A DNA stretch of 64,000 nucleotides, taken from assembly GCA_002389385.1 (NCBI GenBank), contig DGOK01000012.1, positions 1 to 64,000 on the forward strand. The letters run 5' to 3'. The translations under genes were made by a program, and so were the position numbers. The DNA is from Rhodospirillaceae bacterium UBA4468 (lineage in GTDB: Bacteria > Pseudomonadota > Alphaproteobacteria > Rhodospirillales > Casp-alpha2). Positions 59,151-64,000 of the stretch are shown piece after piece. The number at the start of each line of letters is the position of its first letter. Within the stretch, counting starts at the first letter, position 1. The notes below the pieces were generated by a model. The model had not been told where the DNA came from, did no database searches, and worked only from the letters and a program-made list of their open reading frames with translations.

Positions 59151-59558
59151 ATGTTCACACTGCATCCAACACTCGAGCGCGACAGTTTGCCTATTGTTGA
59201 GGACGATGACCTCGTGCTTCGGCTTATCAATGATGCGCGCTATCCTTGGGTCATTATTGTACCGAAGGTCCCCGATATTCGAGAACTGCACGAATTGAGT
59301 GAGCCAATGTTCGACAAAATAATGGCGTTGGTGCGCCATGTTGGTGGCGTCATGACGACAGCGTTCGCTGCTGACAAAATCAATACGGCTGCCATTGGGA
59401 ATATGGTGCCTCAGCTACATATTCATATCGTCGCACGGCGCGAAGATGATGCAGCTTGGCCTGCGCCCGTTTGGGGTGTGGGTGAGATGCAACCGCTCGA
59501 GCAGGGTGAAGTCACACGTCGGGTTTCATGTATCCGAGACGGATTAGGTCTCAGCTAG
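59151..59558 (+). CDS. HIT-family nucleotide hydrolase or transferase
   Basis: A 135-residue HIT protein. The active motif NMVPQLHIHIVARRED has His90 and His92, with Gln88 in the first position of the usual His-phi-His-phi-His pattern; the GNMVPQLHxH form is common in a bacterial HIT branch. Nucleotide-binding features come earlier (LRLINDARYPWVIIVPKV). Members hydrolyse Ap4A or other nucleotide-phosphate bonds. Its last 15 bases overlap the sensor kinase gene on the opposite strand. No specific substrate can be inferred. Confidence 0.88.
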   Translation: MFTLHPTLERDSLPIVEDDDLVLRLINDARYPWVIIVPKVPDIRELHELSEPMFDKIMALVRHVGGVMTTAFAADKINTAAIGNMVPQLHIHIVARREDDAAWPAPVWGVGEMQPLEQGEVTRRVSCIRDGLGLS

Positions 59559-60968
59559 AACAGCCGGCAACAAGACAGTGACGCGTAATCCGCCCCCGTC
59601 GCGATTGCTCAGATGAATTTGGCCACCATGCCGAAGGATACTATCTCTGGCGATGGCCATGCCGAGACCAACGCCGCCAGTTTTTGAGCTGCGCGAGCCT
59701 TCAAGGTGCACAAAAGGTTCAAACACACGCTCATGTTCAGCTGTTGGAATACCTGGACCATCATCATCAATAATGATTTGGTTGTCATTGTTTTCGGCAG
59801 TCGTCAGTGACACGCGGGCATGCTTTCCATAGGTGGCTGCATTCTGAATTAGATTGCTGAATGCGCGGCGTAGCGATGTTGGGCGACACGGATAGACGAT
59901 GCGCTCATTCGTGATACATGTGGCATCAAGGCCAAGCCCACCAAGATCATCGGTAATTGCCGTCAATAATGCGTTGAGGTCTGAGGGGCGTGTGGGCTCA
60001 TCAGACGCTTCTTCTCGGGCGAATGCTAATGTTGCTTCGACCATCTGTTGCATCACATGCAGTGTCGCAATCATCTGGTCTCGCGCTTCTTTATTTTTCA
60101 ACATTTCGGCTCGAAGGCGCAACGATGTAATCGGGGTTCTCAAGTCATGACGGATCGCCGCCAGCATGTTCGTCCTGTCCTGAACGAACTTATGTAACCG
60201 ATGTTGCATCTCGTTGAATGCATGAATGGTGTCGCGAATATCGGCGGGGCCTTCCGGGGTGAGCGGCGCAACGGTTTCGCTTCGGCCCAGTCTTCCAGCC
60301 ACCTCGGATAAGCGTTGGAGAGGTTTGGTGATGCGGCGGAGTGCGATGACAACAATCAAACTAATCACCAGCGCGGCAATAAAGAATGTTATCCACCCAT
60401 CGGGCCTTATCAATTGACGCGGGGGGCGGGTATGAACGGCGGCGTTCATCCAGCGGTGATCACTTAGCTCAATGGAAATATATACATTGGCGCGTTTGGC
60501 CCGTCTTGGTGCATTTTTAAATGCATGACTGATGCGCCAGGCTTTATTCTCATGGTCGTCATGGGAATCACGGAAATGTTTTCTTATGACGACATGGACG
60601 CGTGATGTATCCAGGTCGCCAAGTTCCTCGGTAATCCGCTCAGCGAGTTCATGGGCCCGCTCTAAATTTTCATCTTCGTCATGACCATATGTGGGCTTTG
60701 TAATGGAAGACGGTGTATCGGAAATCCATATCTGGACGCGCTTTGAATTTAAGGTATCGGCGACTTTACCTTGTAGCTCTGGAGACGTACTGCGGAGCAA
60801 GGCGGCGAACGGATAAATACGTTCGGTTAGAAACCGCGATTCAGCGCCCTTATAGAATGAGCGTGTTTCCCCACGAATGATCAGGGCGCTTATAACTTGT
60901 GCACTCAAAAGGGCGACGATTAACAATGCAATCGTCTGGCCCGTCAGATGTCTTGGCCGAAGCTTCAA
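59544..60968 (-). CDS. EnvZ-like sensor histidine kinase
   Basis: A 474-residue membrane kinase. TM1 lies at about 12-32, a periplasmic sensor at 33-190, TM2 at about 191-210, then HAMP (ALRRITKPLQRLSEVAGRLG), a HisKA domain with the phosphorylated His274 in AIRHDLRTPITSLRLRAEML, and a HATPase domain (SNLIQNAATYG, DDDGPGIP, GVGLGMAIARDSILRHGG). The periplasmic part is rich in His and acidic residues (GHDEDENLERAHEL; RDSHDDHENK), which could bind a metal or cation. It lies 20 bases after the OmpR-type regulator gene, a normal pair. Confidence 0.92.
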   Translation of the reverse strand: MKLRPRHLTGQTIALLIVALLSAQVISALIIRGETRSFYKGAESRFLTERIYPFAALLRSTSPELQGKVADTLNSKRVQIWISDTPSSITKPTYGHDEDENLERAHELAERITEELGDLDTSRVHVVIRKHFRDSHDDHENKAWRISHAFKNAPRRAKRANVYISIELSDHRWMNAAVHTRPPRQLIRPDGWITFFIAALVISLIVVIALRRITKPLQRLSEVAGRLGRSETVAPLTPEGPADIRDTIHAFNEMQHRLHKFVQDRTNMLAAIRHDLRTPITSLRLRAEMLKNKEARDQMIATLHVMQQMVEATLAFAREEASDEPTRPSDLNALLTAITDDLGGLGLDATCITNERIVYPCRPTSLRRAFSNLIQNAATYGKHARVSLTTAENNDNQIIIDDDGPGIPTAEHERVFEPFVHLEGSRSSKTGGVGLGMAIARDSILRHGGQIHLSNRDGGGLRVTVLLPAVLAET

Positions 60969-60988
60969 AAGGATGCGTTTGGCTCAGC

Positions 60989-61708
60989 TCATATCTCAGC
61001 CACGTCAGCAGCCAGAGTGTATCCAACGCCCCATACCGTTTGAATGATTTTAGGTTTCTTTGCGTCGGCTTCAATCTTTTTTCGAAGGTGGCTGATTTGA
61101 TTGTCGATGCTGCGATCAAACAGGACGGCGTCTCGACCAGCTGTCAGATCCAATAGTTGATCACGACTTAAAACCATATTTGGGCGTTGTAGTAGGATGG
61201 TTAAAAGGCGGTATTCCGCCGTCGATAATGAAACGGAAACGCCCTTGGAATCGAGAAGCTCTCGGCGCTGAGTATCAAGTATCCAGTTCGCAAACGTTAA
61301 ATTCCCTGAAGGCGTTGGTGCAACATCACTGGGTATCGCGTTCGTGCGGCGCAAGACAGCTTTAATGCGCGCGAGCAATTCTCGGGGGTTAAATGGCTTG
61401 GTGAGATAATCGTCAGCGCCAACCTCAAGGCCGACAATCCGATCGGTCTCTTCGGCCATCGCCGTTAATAGGATGACCGGTATATCTGTTGTTTTGCGTA
61501 AGTGTCGGCAAAGCGAAAGGCCATCTTCGCCAGGCATCATGATGTCAAGGACAATCAGATTTGGCGCTGTGCTTTTGAGCATCTCTCTGAGCGCACTGCC
61601 GCCATTTGCACTGGATACCCGCATCCCGTTTTTGCTGAGGTATTTTGCCAATGGCTCGCGAATATCGTCTTCGTCATCTACGACAAGAATATGTGGTGCT
61701 TTGTTCAT
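60989..61708 (-). CDS. OmpR/PhoB-type response regulator
   Basis: A 239-residue DNA-binding regulator. Receiver: VVDDEDDIREPL (acidic residues), Asp55 in LIVLDIMMPGEDGL, Thr region LLTAMAEE, Lys in DDYLTKPFNPRELLARI. Winged-helix output (about 135-235): LSTAEYRLLTILLQRPNMVLSRDQLLDLTAGRD, then VDNQISHLRKKIE and IIQTVWGVGYTLAA. The pair with the following kinase is clear. The EF-hand gene reads away from the other side of its start, so it may be a target of this regulator. Confidence 0.94.
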   Translation of the reverse strand: MNKAPHILVVDDEDDIREPLAKYLSKNGMRVSSANGGSALREMLKSTAPNLIVLDIMMPGEDGLSLCRHLRKTTDIPVILLTAMAEETDRIVGLEVGADDYLTKPFNPRELLARIKAVLRRTNAIPSDVAPTPSGNLTFANWILDTQRRELLDSKGVSVSLSTAEYRLLTILLQRPNMVLSRDQLLDLTAGRDAVLFDRSIDNQISHLRKKIEADAKKPKIIQTVWGVGYTLAADVAEI

Positions 61709-61879
61709 AACCTACTCCATAGACCGCAATGGCCTGCCGTCAGTAGAAGAAAATTGTATCTAAATGTGGCAGTCCATTGTGCGGGGACATTTTGCGACAA
61801 TTCAACATGGCTGTGACAAAGTTTTTGCCGTTGCGGCGGTTAGGTTCTGTGCATCGTAAACTTACACATGAGGAAGATA

Positions 61880-62374
61880 ATGAAACACAGAACAAAGATA
61901 CTCTCCACCTTAGGCGTTATTGCTGGCGTTGCCATTGCTGGATTTAGCATGACGTCTATTGCGCATAGTGAATACTATCAGAAATTTGGTGGACACGAGA
62001 CTGCAGAACGGGGCGACCATGGTAAGCGGCATAAGGGCAAATCGGCCATGAAGATGCTATCGCGTTATGACGAAAATGGTGATCGCGCGATTACGCTGGA
62101 TGAGGTCATGACGGCCCGCGGCAAACAGTTCAGTAAGTTTGACGTGAACAATGACGGGACACTCGATCTCTCTGAATTCGAAGGCTTATGGATGGCCGAG
62201 ATGCGTCACCGCATGGTGGACCGCTTCCAGGACCATGACAGCGATGGCGATGGCAAAATCAATGCTGAAGACTTCTTGGCAAAGGTCGCACACATGATTG
62301 AGCGCATGGACCGAAATCAAGACGGTAAAGTGGATCGCTCAGACATGAAACGTCACAAGAAAGATCACGATTAA
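61880..62374 (+). CDS. Exported EF-hand calcium-binding protein
   Basis: A 164-residue protein starting at ATG 61880 behind AGGAAG (the ATG at 61868 is less likely). It has a signal peptide (TLGVIAGVAIAGFSMTSIAHS) and four EF-hand-like loops: DENGDRAITLDE, DVNNDGTLDLSE, DHDSDGDGKINAED and DRNQDGKVDRSD. Three or four should bind calcium. The linkers are His/Lys-rich (GDHGKRHKGK; MKRHKKDHD). It diverges from the OmpR-type regulator, so it may be a periplasmic calcium buffer or sensor controlled by that system. Function not known. Confidence 0.85.
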   Translation: MKHRTKILSTLGVIAGVAIAGFSMTSIAHSEYYQKFGGHETAERGDHGKRHKGKSAMKMLSRYDENGDRAITLDEVMTARGKQFSKFDVNNDGTLDLSEFEGLWMAEMRHRMVDRFQDHDSDGDGKINAEDFLAKVAHMIERMDRNQDGKVDRSDMKRHKKDHD

Positions 62375-62406
62375 ACGTGCAGTAAAGCTGAGGACGTTTG
62401 GTCAGA

Positions 62407-63576
62407 TCAGACAGGTCTGGCCGGACCGCCTTTTGGTAAACTGATCATGGTGATGAAACGCCGTGGTCCGTCTTGCTTGCTCCCAACTTCCCCGCCATGA
62501 GCTTCGACGATGGCTCGAATGAGGGGTAGCCCACGGACCAGGCCGTCTTGTTCCGGTGCACCAATTGGGCGTGGCCCTTGCGGAGTTTTAGTCACAAGAG
62601 GGGCTTCGGGTGAGATGACCTGTAATGTCAGGCCGGTGCTCTCATCAAACGAGGTTTCAACGTCAACGGTTTGTCCGCGCCCAGTCGACTCAATCGTTGC
62701 AGCAATCAGTTTTCGTATTCCTTGGGTGAGGCGGTCTTCATCTCCAAGAGCGCTGCCTTTAGCGGAACCCCATTTGCGTCGCAGGGTGACGCCGCGTCGG
62801 TCAGCATTACCAGCAGCAACGCGGCAAGCGCTATCTACGACGGCTTCCAGGTCTATTTGGGTCAATTGACCCAAGGGGATATTGACGCCGTACTCGGCCA
62901 ATGTGGTATCGACCAAATTATTCATCGCGTCTAAAAGATGTGACGCCGCATGACGGATGTCACGGGCGTATTCTGCGTAACCCACAGGATGAACAGGCCC
63001 AAGCGTCTCGTCTGCAATCATTTCTGAGAAGCCAACGATAGCCGTCAACGGTGTCCGTAATTCATGACTTAGTTGATTGAGGAGGCCAATCAAAGGCTCT
63101 TCCTGGTCATCGGACGTCGACATGCGCGTTAAGGCGCGTTCAGAAGGGGCATCAAAAGGCTGGCCCAGCCGGTCGCCACACTCAGTGACAAACTTTTCGA
63201 GTTCATCGGCCACATGCTTGGAAATATCGATGCGACGACGGCGGCCATCAGAGTGATCGCGGACTTTAGCGATCGCATGGCGCCGTTCAAGCTCAGCAAG
63301 TCCGGTGATCGCCGTGCCTTTTGAAAGGTCGGTCGCCAGGTAAATATCTGTTACGCTGGGCACAATATTCTGTAAATGGCTCTGCATAAGGAAGTACAAG
63401 ATGTCCCAAGTCGATCTATTGAACGCATTTGGGTCTTCTGTGATGGAAAGAAGGTTCCGTAATCGGTCTGATATGTCTCTGTGACGATAAAGCTCATACC
63501 GCAGAACATGTTCTACGATGCGCGCCCTCTCTTCAGGTTTTTCAGAGGATTTTTCATCTTCAACTAATAAATTCAT
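62407..63576 (-). CDS. Soluble MarR-type winged helix fused to a HisKA/HATPase-like histidine kinase
   Basis: A 389-residue cytoplasmic protein with no membrane helix, starting at ATG 63576 behind a strong GAGGAG. Residues about 50-125 form a MarR-like winged helix (FNRSTWDILYFLMQS, ATDLSKGTAITGLAELERR as recognition helix, DHSDGRRRRIDISK as wing). Residues about 163-225 form HisKA with H171 in NQLSHELRTPLTAIVGFSEM. The rest (about 240-385) follows the HATPase order but is degenerate: the N-box lacks the key Asn (RKLIAATIESTG), the D-x-G-x-G box is missing, and only GLPLIRAIVEAHGG remains of the G2 region. It may act as a phosphotransferase, phosphatase or DNA-bound sensor. Confidence 0.82.
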   Translation of the reverse strand: MNLLVEDEKSSEKPEERARIVEHVLRYELYRHRDISDRLRNLLSITEDPNAFNRSTWDILYFLMQSHLQNIVPSVTDIYLATDLSKGTAITGLAELERRHAIAKVRDHSDGRRRRIDISKHVADELEKFVTECGDRLGQPFDAPSERALTRMSTSDDQEEPLIGLLNQLSHELRTPLTAIVGFSEMIADETLGPVHPVGYAEYARDIRHAASHLLDAMNNLVDTTLAEYGVNIPLGQLTQIDLEAVVDSACRVAAGNADRRGVTLRRKWGSAKGSALGDEDRLTQGIRKLIAATIESTGRGQTVDVETSFDESTGLTLQVISPEAPLVTKTPQGPRPIGAPEQDGLVRGLPLIRAIVEAHGGEVGSKQDGPRRFITMISLPKGGPARPV

Positions 63577-63652
63577 TGCAAACTCCTCGTCTAGAGATTG
63601 CTACAAATAATGCATTACTGAGACAAAATGTAAATAGGTTTAATAATATATC

Positions 63653-64000
63653 CTATTGGGTTTCATCGCCACGCAGACCTATGTGCATCATGAGACCGAC
63701 AATAAGACCTTTTATGCGGGGAAGGAACCAAAACGTCAGCACAGCGGTGAGAGGCAGCCAAATCTTCAAGTTCATAGAAATGGACATTGGAGATGATTTT
63801 TCGACGATTAAGATCATTGGCACAATAATGTGACCGACGATGAACATCGTTAAGTAAGGAGGAAAGTCATCTGCTCGAATAGCCCCCAACTCGTGATGAC
63901 ATGTGCCACAGGATTCCGGTGTCTTCAGAAAGCTTGCAAACAAGCGTGTTTCACCACATCGAGGGCATTTTTGACGGAAGCCGCGCCAGAGCAATGTTGA
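63653..64000 (-). CDS. DUF983 membrane protein, partial at the right edge
   Basis: At least 113 residues; the frame stays open to the window end, so the true start may lie outside. It opens with a zinc-ribbon-like part, QKCPRCGETRLFASFLKTPESCGTCHHEL (four Cys in two CxxC pairs), then two hydrophobic segments (LTMFIVGHIIVPMILIV and LPLTAVLTFWFLP). This is the DUF983 layout; members are often near cytochrome oxidase genes, and their function is unsettled. It lies upstream of the MarR-kinase fusion on the same strand, with 76 bases between. Confidence 0.82.
   Translation of the reverse strand, partial: STLLWRGFRQKCPRCGETRLFASFLKTPESCGTCHHELGAIRADDFPPYLTMFIVGHIIVPMILIVEKSSPMSISMNLKIWLPLTAVLTFWFLPRIKGLIVGLMMHIGLRGDETQ

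Overview
The window looks like chromosomal DNA of a marine or aquatic alphaproteobacterium, probably of Rhodospirillales or a related group. This is inferred from gene content and order, not from a phylogenetic marker: a TRAP transporter, a PleD-like diguanylate cyclase and DivK-like receivers, an EipB envelope protein, the order rne-amiC-PBP1A-prfB, glnE-bcp, divergent tyrS/anmK, a cysE-iscR-suf operon and a DMSP demethylase-like gene. No rRNA, tRNA, phage, insertion sequence or CRISPR array was seen. Base composition and coding style look even throughout.

Layout. 0-1.6 kb: a partial exported protein, a broken AraC-type regulator and an EamA transporter. 1.7-6.6 kb: a dctPQM TRAP operon on the minus strand, with an unusually long DctM. 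6.8-11.1 kb: YbaK-like deacylase, glutathione S-transferase, a receiver protein, and wecB/wecC for UDP-ManNAcA. 11.2-18.7 kb: envelope proteins (EipB, PDZ, DsbA-like, DUF3047 lipoprotein, M48 protease with TPRs), a gamma-glutamyltransferase homologue that lacks the catalytic threonine, and an aminotransferase. 18.7-27.2 kb: RNase E, amidase, PBP1A and prfB with its programmed frameshift. 27.2-32.9 kb: a signalling and motility block (hybrid histidine kinase, PleD-like cyclase, receiver, fliL) in which the kinase and fliL are both broken. 33-42.4 kb: bcp, glnE, a YhdP-like giant, tyrS and anmK. 42.5-53.1 kb: an alpha/beta hydrolase, then an 11-gene cysteine and Fe-S assembly operon (cysE, iscR, two class I desulfurases, sufBCDS, sufT, an A-type carrier, ferredoxin) behind a recognisable IscR-type site and promoter. 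53.3-58.7 kb: a catabolic set (MDR reductase, RraA-like aldolase, DAD-type cupin, cytochrome c, DmdA-like demethylase, aspartate aminotransferase). 58.7-64 kb: a small unknown protein, a HIT protein, an OmpR/EnvZ-type pair divergent from an EF-hand protein, an unusual MarR-histidine kinase fusion and a partial DUF983 protein.

The strongest points for a second look are: (1) the soluble MarR-HisKA-degenerate ATPase fusion at 62.4-63.6 kb; (2) clustered lesions in the 27.2-32.9 kb signalling block, while every long housekeeping gene around it is intact; (3) the IscR box, promoter and long hairpin leader upstream of cysE, heading an operon with three cysteine desulfurases; (4) the GGT-like protein without its nucleophile; (5) the roughly 336-residue soluble tail on DctM.
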